From Allobrachymonas sp. (GTDB lineage Bacteria > Pseudomonadota > Gammaproteobacteria > Burkholderiales > Burkholderiaceae_C): 42,165 bases of DNA. The translations under genes were made by a program, and so were the position numbers. This document shows positions 8,495 to 17,051 of the stretch, piece by piece; the stretch's first letter is position 1; each line of letters opens with the position of its first letter. Below the pieces are notes generated by a model. It was given only the letters and a program-made list of their open reading frames with translations, was not told the DNA's origin and made no database searches. The stretch covers positions 1-42,165 of the forward strand of contig JAUMWT010000015.1 in assembly GCA_030529505.1 (NCBI GenBank). Direction: 5' to 3'.

Positions 8495-10588
8495 ATGCAT
8501 ACTCCGTCCGCTCCGCGCGCGCATGCCTTGCGCCCCCTGACCGCCAGCATCCTGCTGGCATTTGCCACGATGGCTGCCCATGCGCAAACCGGCCCATCGG
8601 GCAGCGCCCAAACCGCTGCGCGCGCGACCCCCGTTTCCGCACAAAGCGATCAGCTCGAAGCCACGGTCGTGACTGGCACCCGCACGCCCCACCTCATTGA
8701 CGACGTGCCGGTGGAAACCATCGTGATCAGCAAAGAGACCATCGCGCGCAGCGGGGCGACCAATCTGGGCCAGGCCCTGCGCCTGGTTCGCGGCTTCAAC
8801 AGCACGGCGCTGGACGACACCCTGGCCGCCGACAACATCAGCACCACTTTCCGGGGCCTGAACATTTCCATGGGTTACGGCGTGATCCTGATCGATGGCA
8901 AACGCAATTGGGGCGGCGGCATCGGCGCGCACGGCGGCACGCTGCACACCACCAACCGCATTCCGCTGTCGATGGTCGAACGCATCGAAGTGGTCAAAGG
9001 CTCCTCCTCTTCACTCTATGGGGCCGATGCCATGGCCGGCGTCATCAACGTCATCACGCGCAAAACGCCCAGCAAGCCGACGGTGACGGCATCCGTGAGC
9101 CGCGGTCGCTACAAGGTGCGTGCCGCCCGAGGCACCGATTTGAGCAAGGCGGCCAGCCAGGTGGTTGATCCTGACCGTGATTCACTCAACTACAGCGCCG
9201 CCGTGGGCGCTCCGCTGGGCGAGCGCGCCGGCTTCATGCTGTTTTACGACCGCCGGCAAGACGAGGGCAACGCCCGCCTGCCGCAAAAGGCCCTGGCCGA
9301 CAGCGTCCTGCTCAAAGGCCGCGTCAAGCTGTCCGACACGCTGAGCCTGGAGATGGATATCGGCAAAGACTGGCAGAAAAAAGAAAACGCCGTTGCCCCC
9401 GGCACGCGCCCCCCGGCCGAACGCTACGAACGCAAATACAACACCACGCGCGCCAGCCTGGGCCTGACTTACAAACAAGGCCCTCACCATTGGGTGACCA
9501 CCCTCAACGGACAACGGCAGAAATTCTCCATCGACCTCAACAAGGCCAGCGGAACGGCCAAGAATGCGGGCATCGAATCGGTCTACACCTATTACGGCAA
9601 CGCGCACTGGCTAACCGTGGGCGGCGAGGTGCGGCAAGACGACTTCCACCAGTACGTGCCGACCGTCCCCAGCTCGCCACGGCGCCCGCGCCCCTCTTAC
9701 ACGGTGGCGGCCAAGGTCACGAACTACGCCTTGTTCGTGCAGGATGAGATGCGCCTGCTCGACAAGCGGCTGACTCTGGTGCCCGGCGTGCGTTTCGAGC
9801 GCCATTCGCGCTACGGCAACAACTTCAGCCCCAAACTCTCGGCCATGTACGACTTCGGCAACGAGCTGAAAATGCGCGCGGCCGTGGGCAGCTCCTTCAA
9901 ATCGCCGAGCCTGCCCACCCTGTACACCAGCGACATCCGCAACCACGGGAACCACTACCTGCAAGCCAACCCGAATCTGCGCGCCGAAAAAGCCATCACC
10001 GCCAGCATCGGCGTCGAAAAACGCTGGCAGGACTTCCCTCTCTGGGCCAATCTGGGCACCTTCCAGTCCAACGTCAAAGACATGATCGGCAGCAGATACT
10101 CCGGCAGAAACTACCCGGGCACGACCCTCCCCATCGACGTCTTCGTCAACGTGGACAAGGTCGCGATCCGCGGCCTGGAAGCGGCCTGGGAGCTGGGCCA
10201 CAAAACCGGTCCCTATTTGCATGGCACGCTGGGCCTGACCCGCTCCAAGGTCAAGTCAGGGGTTGACGCGGGCAAAGAGCTGCGCCGCACCCCGCGCTTT
10301 GAGGCCACCCTCAGCCCAGGCTACAACGCGCCCTCGGGGAGCTGGGGCACGCAGCTGACCTGGACACACATTGGCCGCCAGTATGAGAACGCGACCAACA
10401 CCAGCATCGCCCGCGCGCACCACGTGGTCGATGCCAGCGCCTGGGTCAACATCCCCACGGGCGGCACACGCCAGCCGCTGCGCCTGGCGCTGAACCTGAG
10501 CAATCTGGGCAACTCGGACAAGGGCACGCGCGCCGGACGCTACCGCACCGGTCGCAGCGCCAACCTGACGCTCAGCGGCGCGTTCTAA
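8495..10588 (+). CDS. TonB-dependent outer-membrane receptor
   Basis: A 697-residue receptor with a signal peptide (LRPLTASILLAFATMAAHAQ). A TonB-box-like stretch EATVVTGTRTP near residue 55 is followed by the plug domain (NLGQALRLVRGF, ISTTFRGLNISMGYGVILID, VERIEVVKGSSSSLYGADAM, AGVINVITRK). A beta-barrel with typical segments follows (LFVQDEMRLLDKRLTLVPGV, SSFKSPSLPTLYT, NPNLRAEKAI) and ends in SANLTLSGAF with a terminal Phe. It takes up a scarce ligand through the outer membrane using TonB energy. The position after an ECF metal transporter suggests a nickel or cobalt chelate, but siderophores are possible. ATG 8495 opens the signal peptide; an upstream in-frame ATG at 8441 would add 18 residues. 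A repeat element is inserted exactly at its TAA stop. Confidence 0.92.
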   Translation: MHTPSAPRAHALRPLTASILLAFATMAAHAQTGPSGSAQTAARATPVSAQSDQLEATVVTGTRTPHLIDDVPVETIVISKETIARSGATNLGQALRLVRGFNSTALDDTLAADNISTTFRGLNISMGYGVILIDGKRNWGGGIGAHGGTLHTTNRIPLSMVERIEVVKGSSSSLYGADAMAGVINVITRKTPSKPTVTASVSRGRYKVRAARGTDLSKAASQVVDPDRDSLNYSAAVGAPLGERAGFMLFYDRRQDEGNARLPQKALADSVLLKGRVKLSDTLSLEMDIGKDWQKKENAVAPGTRPPAERYERKYNTTRASLGLTYKQGPHHWVTTLNGQRQKFSIDLNKASGTAKNAGIESVYTYYGNAHWLTVGGEVRQDDFHQYVPTVPSSPRRPRPSYTVAAKVTNYALFVQDEMRLLDKRLTLVPGVRFERHSRYGNNFSPKLSAMYDFGNELKMRAAVGSSFKSPSLPTLYTSDIRNHGNHYLQANPNLRAEKAITASIGVEKRWQDFPLWANLGTFQSNVKDMIGSRYSGRNYPGTTLPIDVFVNVDKVAIRGLEAAWELGHKTGPYLHGTLGLTRSKVKSGVDAGKELRRTPRFEATLSPGYNAPSGSWGTQLTWTHIGRQYENATNTSIARAHHVVDASAWVNIPTGGTRQPLRLALNLSNLGNSDKGTRAGRYRTGRSANLTLSGAF

Positions 10589-10712
10589 GAACCCGCTCAA
10601 GATCTCGGCGTGAGTGGGCAAAAAGCGGTTTGGGGTGGAATGCAAGTTTTGCAACACCGCAGACCGCTCAAATCCGATTGATTGCCCGCCCGCAGGGATT
10701 TTGAACAGGCTC
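10589..10712 (-). repeat. MITE-like element, short copy at a stop codon (copy B)
   Basis: A 124-bp copy in inverted orientation. It starts GAACCCGCTCAAGATCTC directly after the TAA of the TonB receptor (10586-10588) and ends GATTTTGAACAGGCTC at 10712, followed again by TAA (10713-10715). That is a clean 3-bp duplication of the stop codon. It is about 60 bp shorter than copies A and D, so its centre has a deletion. Confidence 0.82.
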
Positions 10713-10715
10713 TAA

Positions 10716-11001
10716 AGCTGATGCGCGTTTGCAAGCACGCCAGCCTGCCCGGCGCTTTCGTCGACCGGCCCGCCCAGCCATGCGCACCACGCAGGCATGA
10801 TCAACGGGCCGATCGGGGACAAGGCCAGAGCAAGTCTGCTCCGGCCTGCCGCAATCGATCGCGGCAGGGGGCATGACCTGAAAAACGCCCGGCCACCCCC
10901 GCTCAACCATTCAGGCAGTAGCTATCCAACCGCGCGTTTGGCGCACGAAAAGGCCTTACCATCCCAAGCTGTTTATTCAAAAAAACAGAAGGGATATGGA
11001 G
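10716..11001. other. Intergenic region before the first binding-protein gene
   Basis: No gene is seen. A perfect hairpin CCTGCCGC (10845-10852) with GCGGCAGG (10861-10868) around the loop AATCGATC has no T run. It may be a structured leader or a Rho-dependent stop. A ribosome site AGGG precedes the next gene. Confidence 0.4.
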
Positions 11002-12003
11002 ATGGACAAGCGTGTTTTCTTCAGGCGCTGCGTTTTGGGCGCTTGCGTGGCGTCTGCGGCTTGGTTGGCATCGGTGGCGCAGGCGCAAACGGGCCAGAGC
11101 CCGCAAACGGTCAAGTCGGTCGGCATCACTGCCATCGTCGAGCACCCGGCGCTCAACGCCATTCGCAAAGGCGTGGAAGATGAACTCAAAGCTCTGGGCT
11201 GGGTGCCTGGCAAGAATCTGAAGCTCACCTACCAGAGCGCCCAGGGCAACACCGCCACTGCCGGGCAGATTGCACGCAAATTCGTGGGCGACAAAACGGA
11301 TGTGATCGTGGCCATCACCACCCCGAGCGCACAAGCCGCCGTGGCAGCCACCAAAACGATTCCGGTGGTGTTTTCGGGCGTGACCGATCCCGTGGCGGCC
11401 AAGCTCATCCACAAGCTGGGCACGCCTTCGGGCAGCAATGTCACGGGCGTTTCGGATCGCCTACCCATGCCCCCCCAGATCGATTTGCTGCTCAAGGTCA
11501 AGCCTGGCGCCAAGCGCGTGGGCTATGTCTACAGTCCTGGCGAAGTCAATTCGGTGAGTGTGCTCAAAGAGCTCAAGGCCGAACTCGCCAAGCGCAACAT
11601 CACGGTGGTGGAAGCCGCCGCGCCGCGCACGGTGGATATTCCCGCCGCCATCAAGAGCCTGGCGGGCAAGGCAGACGTGGTCTATACCTCGATGGACAAC
11701 AACGTCGTCTCGGCCTACGAAGCCATGGTGCGCGTGGCGCAAGAAGTCAAGCTGCCGCTGGTGGCGTCTGACACGGAGTCAGTGGAGCGCGGCGCCGTCG
11801 CCGCCCTGGGCATGGATTCGTACCACGTGGGCCGCCAAACCGGCAAGCTGGTGGACAAGATCCTCAAAGGCGCGCAGCCTGCTGCCATTGCGCCCGAAGC
11901 GGCCAACAAGCTCTCGCTGGCGGTGAACCCGCAAGCGGCGCAAAAACAGGGCGTCAAGCTCTCGGATGCCTTGCTGAAAGAAGCGGCCACCGTCGTCAAG
12001 TAA
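11002..12003 (+). CDS. ABC transporter substrate-binding protein, PF04392 type (paralog 1)
   Basis: A 333-residue exported binding protein of the TrpX-like ABC_sub_bind family. It starts MDKRVFFRRCVLGACVASAA with cleavage predicted after VAQA; a Cys at residue 15 is lipobox-like (VLGAC) but sits early in the hydrophobic stretch. The mature part has KSVGITAIVEHPALNAIRKG, LGWVPGKNLKLTYQSAQGN, KTIPVVFSGVTDPVAAKL and VYTSMDNNVVSAYEAMV. ATG 11002 is preferred to 10996 because AGGG then lies 8 bases upstream and both paralogs begin M(D/Q)KR. It is the first of three tandem paralogs; the permease and ATPase follow at 15016. The ligand is unknown; the family includes tryptophan and other small-molecule importers. 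Confidence 0.88.
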   Translation: MDKRVFFRRCVLGACVASAAWLASVAQAQTGQSPQTVKSVGITAIVEHPALNAIRKGVEDELKALGWVPGKNLKLTYQSAQGNTATAGQIARKFVGDKTDVIVAITTPSAQAAVAATKTIPVVFSGVTDPVAAKLIHKLGTPSGSNVTGVSDRLPMPPQIDLLLKVKPGAKRVGYVYSPGEVNSVSVLKELKAELAKRNITVVEAAAPRTVDIPAAIKSLAGKADVVYTSMDNNVVSAYEAMVRVAQEVKLPLVASDTESVERGAVAALGMDSYHVGRQTGKLVDKILKGAQPAAIAPEAANKLSLAVNPQAAQKQGVKLSDALLKEAATVVK

Positions 12004-12042
12004 GGCGCAGTTCCTGTCGTTGCAGCTTATCGGCTGCAACAC

Positions 12043-12075
12043 CCAGGCGGCACGGCTGCAAAGCGTGCCGCCTGG
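12043..12075 (+). terminator. Strong 3' hairpin after paralog 1
   Basis: CCAGGCGGCACG (12043-12054) pairs perfectly with CGTGCCGCCTGG (12064-12075) around a 9-base loop, 40 bases after the stop. There is no T run, so it may stabilise the mRNA end or attenuate rather than fully terminate. Confidence 0.6.
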
Positions 12076-12296
12076 CGCTTGAGCTGCAGCCACAGCTTGG
12101 CATTGATCCGCCAAGCAGCTTGGCCCCGCAAAAACAGGATGAACAAGCCCTAGAATCCATCCAGATTCAAGGGGAAAGCCCTGCCCAACGCCCATCCCGC
12201 CAGCGCACCGCCCATCCAAGTGAAGGCCTGCGCCCACGCCCGGGATGCGCGCATCGCATCACCGCATTCTCAACTCCCAGCCAGAAGGACAAGCAC

Positions 12297-13277
12297 ATGC
12301 AAAAACGCGACTTTTTCAAACGCTGCATTTGGGGCGCCTGCGTGGCATCGGCCGCGCTGCTGGCGCCCGTGGCGCAAGCGCAAACGGCCAAGTCGGTCGG
12401 CATCACCGCCATCGTCGAGCACCCGGCGCTGAACCTGGTGCGCAAAGGCGTGGAAGATGAACTCAAGGATCTGGGCTGGACGCAAGGCAAGAACCTGAAG
12501 TTGACGTATCAAAGCGCCCAGGGCAACGCCGCCACGGCCGGGCAGATTGCCCGCAAATTCGTGGGCGATAAAACCGACGTGATCGTGGCCATTGCCACGC
12601 CCAGCGCACAAGCCGCCGTGGCCGCCACCAAAACCATTCCCGTGGTCTTTACCGCCGTGACCGACCCCGTGGCCGCCAAGCTGATCAAGGACTGGAAGGC
12701 TTCGGGCAGCAACGTCACGGGCGTGTCCGACCGTTTGCCGCTGGCCCCGCAGATTGATCTGATCCAGCAGGTCAAGCCCGGCGTCAAGCGCGTGGGCTAT
12801 GTCTATAGCCCCGGCGAGATCAACTCGGTCGTCATCCTGAAAGAACTCAAAGGGGAACTCGCCAAGCGCGGCATCACCGTGGTGGAAGCCGCCGCGCCGC
12901 GCACGGTGGACGTGCTGGCCGCCGCCAAAAGCCTGGTGGGCAAGGTGGACGTGATCTACACCACCACCGACAACAACGTCGTCTCGGCCTACGAATCGAT
13001 GGTGCGCGTGGCGCAAGAAGCCAGGCTGCCGCTGATCGCGTCTGACACCGAACCGGTCAAGCGCGGCGCCGTGGCCGCCTGGGGCACCAACTACTACGAC
13101 ATGGGCCGCCAGGCCGGCAAGATGGTGGACAAAATCTTGAAGGGCACCTCGCCCGGCACGATTGCGCCGGAAACCGGCAAGAAGCTGGCGCTGGCCGTGA
13201 ATCTGGACGCAGCCAGGAAACAGGGCGTGACGCTGCCGGATGCCCTGGTCAAGCAAGCGGCCGACGTCATCAAGTGA
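12297..13277 (+). CDS. ABC transporter substrate-binding protein, PF04392 type (paralog 2)
   Basis: A 326-residue paralog of the protein at 11002. The signal is MQKRDFFKRCIWGACVASAA, with cleavage after VAQA. The mature chain begins QTAKSVGITAIVEHPALNLV and keeps the same blocks (KNLKLTYQSAQGNAATAGQI, KTIPVVFTAVTDPVAAKLIK, YTTTDNNVVSAYESMVRVAQ). Differences concentrate around the likely ligand pocket and C-terminus (IASDTEPVKRGAVAAWGTNY). AAGGA stands about 8 bases before ATG 12297; the frame is open upstream to 12120. It has its own upstream spacer, with a possible TAGAAT -10 element at 12151, and its own terminator. Nucleotide identity with its neighbours is high, indicating tandem duplication. 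Confidence 0.88.
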   Translation: MQKRDFFKRCIWGACVASAALLAPVAQAQTAKSVGITAIVEHPALNLVRKGVEDELKDLGWTQGKNLKLTYQSAQGNAATAGQIARKFVGDKTDVIVAIATPSAQAAVAATKTIPVVFTAVTDPVAAKLIKDWKASGSNVTGVSDRLPLAPQIDLIQQVKPGVKRVGYVYSPGEINSVVILKELKGELAKRGITVVEAAAPRTVDVLAAAKSLVGKVDVIYTTTDNNVVSAYESMVRVAQEARLPLIASDTEPVKRGAVAAWGTNYYDMGRQAGKMVDKILKGTSPGTIAPETGKKLALAVNLDAARKQGVTLPDALVKQAADVIK

Positions 13278-13348
13278 TTGGGTGACAGCGAGCAGCGCCG
13301 AGACATCGGGCGCAGCAGCGTCCCTGATCCTTTATCCAACCGACCCCG

Positions 13349-13380
13349 CCAGCATCACCCCGAGTGATGCTGGTTTTTTT
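13349..13380 (+). terminator. Rho-independent terminator after paralog 2
   Basis: The 10-bp stem CCAGCATCAC / GTGATGCTGG is perfect, with loop CCCGA, and is followed by seven T. It ends transcription of paralog 2 before paralog 3, so the third gene needs its own promoter or read-through. Confidence 0.92.
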
Positions 13381-13711
13381 ATGCCCCCTGCGTGCCCCCC
13401 CGCATAAGCGGTTCCTTGCGCCAGCAATCAGCTCCAGCGCCCATCGTCGCCAGCACGTCCGCAACAGGAGCCGGCCAACGGCCTAGGAGATACCCTTAAA
13501 CCCCTCCGGGAGCATGGACTTGAGGCATAGAATGGCTCCAAGAGCCGCCCACCTGCAGCGGCCCTGCGAATTCAAGCCACCGGCCTCTGCGTCCAACCAG
13601 GGCGCCCCGCAAAGCCACAAGCATGCACGGGCCGCATGGCCAACCCCGGATGCGCACCGCCCCAAAGGCAGCGTCCTGACTTCTTCCATCCTCGGCCAAC
13701 AGGTATTCCCT
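13381..13711. other. Intergenic region before paralog 3
   Basis: No gene is supported, although the frame of paralog 3 is open back to 13514. TAGAAT at 13528-13533 could be a -10 element; no convincing -35 is found at the right distance. Confidence 0.4.
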
Positions 13712-14692
13712 ATGGACAAACGCAATTTCCTCAAACGCTGCATCGTGGGCGCATGCCTCACGTCTGCCGCCGTGCTGGCGTCTGCGGCGCACGCGCAAGC
13801 GGCCAAATCCGTCGGCATCACCGCCATCGTCGATCACCTGGTGCTGGACTCGGTTCGCAAAGGCGTGGAAGACGAGCTCAAGGCAGCGGGCTGGGAACAG
13901 GGCAAGAACCTGAAGCTCACCTACCAGAGCGCCCAGGGCAATGCCGCCACGGCCGGGCAGATTGCCCGCAAATTCGTGGGCGACAAAACCGACGTGATCG
14001 TGGCCATCAGCACCCCGAGCGCGCAAGCCGCGGTAGCCGCCACCAAAAGCACGCCGATCGTGTTTGCCGCCGTGACCGACCCCGTGGCGGCCAAGCTGGT
14101 GAAGAGCTGGAAGGCTTCGGGCACGAACGTCACCGGCCTGTCCGACCGCCTGCCGCTGGCGCCCCAGATCGATTTGCTGCTCAAGGTCAAACCCGGCGCC
14201 AAGCGCGTGGGCTTTGTCTACAACCCGGGTGAAATCAACTCGGTGACTGTGCTCAAAGAGCTCAAAGGGGAACTCGCCAAACGCGGCATGACGCTAGTGG
14301 AAGCCGCCGCCCCGCGCACGGTGGACATTCCCTCAGCCGCCAAGAGCTTGGTGGGCAAGGCGGATCTGATCTACACCACGACCGACAACAATGTCGTCTC
14401 CGCCTACGAATCGATGGTGCGCGTAGCGCAAGAAGCCAAGCTGCCCCTGGTGGCTGCAGACACCGGCTCGGTCAAGCGCGGCGCCACCGCTGCGCTGAGC
14501 GTGGACTATTACGACATGGGCCGCCAGGCCGGCAAAATGGTGGACAAGATCCTCAAAGGCAGCCAAGCTGGTTCCCTCGCCCCGGAAACGAGCAACAAGC
14601 TGGCCTTGGTGGTGAACCCCGAGGCGGCCAGGAAGCAGGGCGTGACGCTTTCCGACGCCCTGCTGAAACAAGCCGCCGAAGTCATAAAATGA
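13712..14692 (+). CDS. ABC transporter substrate-binding protein, PF04392 type (paralog 3)
   Basis: The third paralog, 326 residues, with signal MDKRNFLKRCIVGACLTSAA and cleavage after AHA. The conserved blocks recur (KSVGITAIVDHLVLDSVRKG, KNLKLTYQSAQGNAATAGQI, YTTTDNNVVSAYESMVRVAQ). Pocket-side differences include AAVTDPVAAKLVKSWKASGT and VAADTGSVKRGATAALSVDY. ATG 13712 matches the start of the other two copies; an AGG lies 10 bases upstream. A repeat element and a terminator separate it from the permease gene. Three binding proteins with one permease-ATPase pair suggest either several ligands or dosage. Confidence 0.88.
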   Translation: MDKRNFLKRCIVGACLTSAAVLASAAHAQAAKSVGITAIVDHLVLDSVRKGVEDELKAAGWEQGKNLKLTYQSAQGNAATAGQIARKFVGDKTDVIVAISTPSAQAAVAATKSTPIVFAAVTDPVAAKLVKSWKASGTNVTGLSDRLPLAPQIDLLLKVKPGAKRVGFVYNPGEINSVTVLKELKGELAKRGMTLVEAAAPRTVDIPSAAKSLVGKADLIYTTTDNNVVSAYESMVRVAQEAKLPLVAADTGSVKRGATAALSVDYYDMGRQAGKMVDKILKGSQAGSLAPETSNKLALVVNPEAARKQGVTLSDALLKQAAEVIK

Positions 14693-14721
14693 TGCGTTGC
14701 CGTGGCCAGCAGGCTTGCTTG

Positions 14722-14895
14722 GAACCTGTTCAAGATCCCAACGTGAGGGGATTGCAGATGGCGCGGGATGGAATGCAAGGCGCGAATCAAAGGACATGAG
14801 CGAAGGGCATAGCCCGTGCCATGAACAAGATTGGCAACACAGCAGATCGCCCGGCTCCGTATTCAAGCGCCCGTGAGGAGATTGTGAACAGGTTC
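14722..14895 (-). repeat. MITE-like element (copy C)
   Basis: A 174-bp copy in inverted orientation with ends GAACCTGTTCAAGATCCC and GGAGATTGTGAACAGGTTC. The internal sequence matches copies A and D (GGGATGGAATGCAAGGCGC, CATAGCCCGTGCCATG). Flanks are TTG and TCG, one base different, so any target duplication has decayed. It begins 29 bases after the stop of paralog 3. Confidence 0.8.
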
Positions 14896-14948
14896 TCGGA
14901 GCCAAACGCCACGCCGCTGCCCGATTGAGTTGGGCAGAATCGTTTGCC

Positions 14949-14983
14949 CAGACCGGCGCCGCTTGGCGCTGGTCTGTTTTTTT
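14949..14983 (+). terminator. Rho-independent terminator between paralog 3 and the permease
   Basis: CAGACCGGCGCC (14949-14960) pairs with GGCGCTGGTCTG (14965-14976), with one G-U pair and loop GCTT, then seven T. It lies only 32 bases before the permease ATG, so the permease either uses read-through or a promoter overlapping the terminator. Confidence 0.88.
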
Positions 14984-15015
14984 GCTAATCCGTTTTCAAA
15001 ATACAAGAGTCAGGC

Positions 15016-15927
15016 ATGTCCCTCGTCTCCTTCATGGGTGCCGTTGAAATCGGTCTGATCTTCGCGCTGGTGGCGTTGGGGGTCTGGATTTCGTTTCGCG
15101 TGCTGAATTTCCCCGACCTCACCGCCGACGGCAGTTTTCCGCTGGGCGGCGCTGTCGCAGCCGTCCTGATCGTGGCGGGCCACAACCCTTGGCTGGCTTG
15201 CGCTGCCGCTGCCGCTGCCGGCGCCGTGGCCGGCTTCGTGACCAGCTGGCTGCATGTGCGCCTGGGCATCCTGCAATTGCTGGCCTCCATCCTGACCATG
15301 ATCGCGCTGTATTCCATCAACCTGCGCATCATGGACGCACCCAACGTCGCCCTGCTGGGCGAGGCCACGGTGTTCACGCCTTTCGTCTCGGATGACAACG
15401 CTTACTGGATGCAGCCGCTGGTACTGATCGTGATCGTGCTGGCCGCGAAGGTGGTGCTGGACTGGTTCTTTACTTCGCAAATCGGTCTGGCCCTGCGCGC
15501 CACAGGGGCCAATGCCCGCATGGCCTGCGCACAAGGCATTGCCACGGGCCGCTACACCCTGGCGGGCATGGCTCTGTCCAACGCGCTCATCGCGTTGGCC
15601 GGCGCCTTGTACGTGCAAACGCAGGGCGGCGCGGATATTTCCATGGGCATTGGCACCATCGTGGTCGGGCTGGCCGCCGTCATCATCGGCGAAACCCTGC
15701 TGCCCAGCCGCAAGCTGTTCGTCATCACGCTGGCCGTGGTCGTCGGCGCGGTGCTGTACCGCCTCTTCATCACGCTGGCGCTGGAAGCCGACTTCATCGG
15801 CCTGCAGGCGCAAGACCTCAACCTCATCACCGCGGTGCTGGTGGGCTTTGCCCTGGTGCTGCCCAAGATCAAGGCCAAGCTGTTCGGCAAACCCGTGGCG
15901 GCCAAGGCCAAAGGGGCGCAATCATGA
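15016..15927 (+). CDS. ABC transporter permease, BPD_transp_2 family
   Basis: A 303-residue inner-membrane permease partnering the three upstream binding proteins. It contains about eight or nine hydrophobic segments (FMGAVEIGLIFALVALGVWI, LVLIVIVLAAKVVLDWFF, IGTIVVGLAAVIIGETLL, LFVITLAVVVGAVLYRLFI). The loop GLALRATGANARMACAQGI matches the cytoplasmic coupling region of the branched-chain/ribose permease family, and LNFPDLTADGSFPLGGAV is typical of TrpY-like permeases. Its TGA overlaps the ATG of the ATPase gene (ATGA), so the two are translationally coupled. The C-terminus is a short basic tail (KAKLFGKPVAAKAKG). Confidence 0.92.
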   Translation: MSLVSFMGAVEIGLIFALVALGVWISFRVLNFPDLTADGSFPLGGAVAAVLIVAGHNPWLACAAAAAAGAVAGFVTSWLHVRLGILQLLASILTMIALYSINLRIMDAPNVALLGEATVFTPFVSDDNAYWMQPLVLIVIVLAAKVVLDWFFTSQIGLALRATGANARMACAQGIATGRYTLAGMALSNALIALAGALYVQTQGGADISMGIGTIVVGLAAVIIGETLLPSRKLFVITLAVVVGAVLYRLFITLALEADFIGLQAQDLNLITAVLVGFALVLPKIKAKLFGKPVAAKAKGAQS

Positions 15928-16718
15928 TGCAACTGCGCAATCTGTTCAAAACCTTCAACCCCGGCACGCCGATCGAAAACCCCGCCCTGCGCGGCATCAA
16001 CCTGGACATTGCCGCGGGCGAATTCGTCACGGTCATCGGCTCCAACGGCTCAGGCAAATCCACCATGCTCAACGCCATCAGCGGCGATTTGCGGGTGGAT
16101 AGCGGCGAGATCCTCATCGACGGCAAAGACGTCACGCGCCTGAACACCTGGCAGCGCGCCGGCGTGGTGGCGCGCGTGTTTCAAGACCCGATGATCGGCA
16201 CCTGCGAGGCCCTGAGCATTGAAGAAAACCTGGCCCTCTCGCTGCAACGCGGGCAAAGCCGCGGCTTGAAGCGCGCCGTGCGCGCCGAGCTGCACGATCT
16301 GTTTCGCAGCAAGCTCGCGCACCTCAATCTGGGGCTGGAAAACCGCTTGTCTGACCAGATGGGCCTGCTCTCGGGCGGGCAGCGCCAGGCCGTGAGCCTG
16401 CTGATGGCGTCTTTGCAGCCCTCGCGCATCCTGTTGCTGGACGAGCACACCGCTGCGCTCGATCCAAAAACGGCCGCCTTCGTGCTGAAGCTGACCGACC
16501 AGATCGTGGCCGAAAACCAGCTCACCGCCCTGATGGTGACGCATTCCATGCGCCAGGCGCTGGATCATGGCAACCGCACCATCATGCTGCATCAGGGCAA
16601 AGTCGTGCTCGACATTTCGGGCGAAGAGCGCGCCCGCATGGACGTGCCCGATCTGCTGGCCCTGTTCGAGCGCACGCATGGCGAAGCCCTCACGGCCGAT
16701 GCCATGCTGCTGAGCTGA
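15924..16718 (+). CDS. ABC transporter ATP-binding protein paired with the permease at 15016
   Basis: A 264-residue ABC ATPase with Walker A IGSNGSGKST near residue 42, Q-loop ARVFQDPMIGTCEALSIEEN, signature LLSGGQRQAVSLLMASL, Walker B ILLLDEHTAALDPK and H-loop LMVTHSMRQALDHG. The usual Pro after the catalytic Glu is His (DEHTAALD), a common variant in this transporter family. It energises import of the unknown ligand bound by the three PF04392 proteins. The start overlaps the permease stop; ATG 15927 is a possible alternative. A short hairpin follows at 16775. Confidence 0.92.
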   Translation: MMQLRNLFKTFNPGTPIENPALRGINLDIAAGEFVTVIGSNGSGKSTMLNAISGDLRVDSGEILIDGKDVTRLNTWQRAGVVARVFQDPMIGTCEALSIEENLALSLQRGQSRGLKRAVRAELHDLFRSKLAHLNLGLENRLSDQMGLLSGGQRQAVSLLMASLQPSRILLLDEHTAALDPKTAAFVLKLTDQIVAENQLTALMVTHSMRQALDHGNRTIMLHQGKVVLDISGEERARMDVPDLLALFERTHGEALTADAMLLS

Positions 16719-17051
16719 GCGACTGTTAATAGGCCTCGGCCTGAAAACGCTCAGGCTCAGTAATCGGCAAGGCGGGCGCAAGTGTTTTGCGCCGCTTTCC
16801 TGAAAAGCTTGCACCCCCAGTAGCCTCAAAGGCTGGCCGCACACAGCCCAAGCTGTAGTTTTTTTACCAAGTAGGGGCGGCATGGCCTGGCACGCAGCGC
16901 TTGCGCAGGCGCCTGCCCTTTAGAATCGCCCTTTTCATTGCTGTGCTGCTGCCACGCAGGTGGTGGGCACGGCTTTTTTCTTGGTGCTTGCCTGTTACCG
17001 CACCGCAAGACGCGGCACAGGCCCATACATGGTTGGGGAGTACTCGCCACA
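16719..17051. other. Intergenic region between the two ABC transporters
   Basis: No gene is seen. GGCGCAA (16775-16781) pairs with TTGCGCC (16787-16793) around GTGTT, giving a modest hairpin without a T run that may help end the upstream transcript. TAGAAT at 16921-16926 could be a -10 element for potG, but the TTGCGC before it is only 14 bases away, so the promoter is not firmly placed. Confidence 0.4.

Noticed and set aside
12120-12296. N-terminal extension of binding-protein paralog 2
   Set aside because: The extension would bury the signal peptide; ATG 12297 has a ribosome site and matches the starts of the two paralogs.
10996-16718. Polyamine-binding function for the three PF04392 proteins, which lie near potGHI
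   Set aside because: They belong to a different family from PotF/PotD and already have their own permease and ATPase directly downstream.
16901-16926. Sigma-70 promoter TTGCGC...TAGAAT for potG
   Set aside because: The 14-base spacer is too short to call; only the -10 is mentioned as a possibility.
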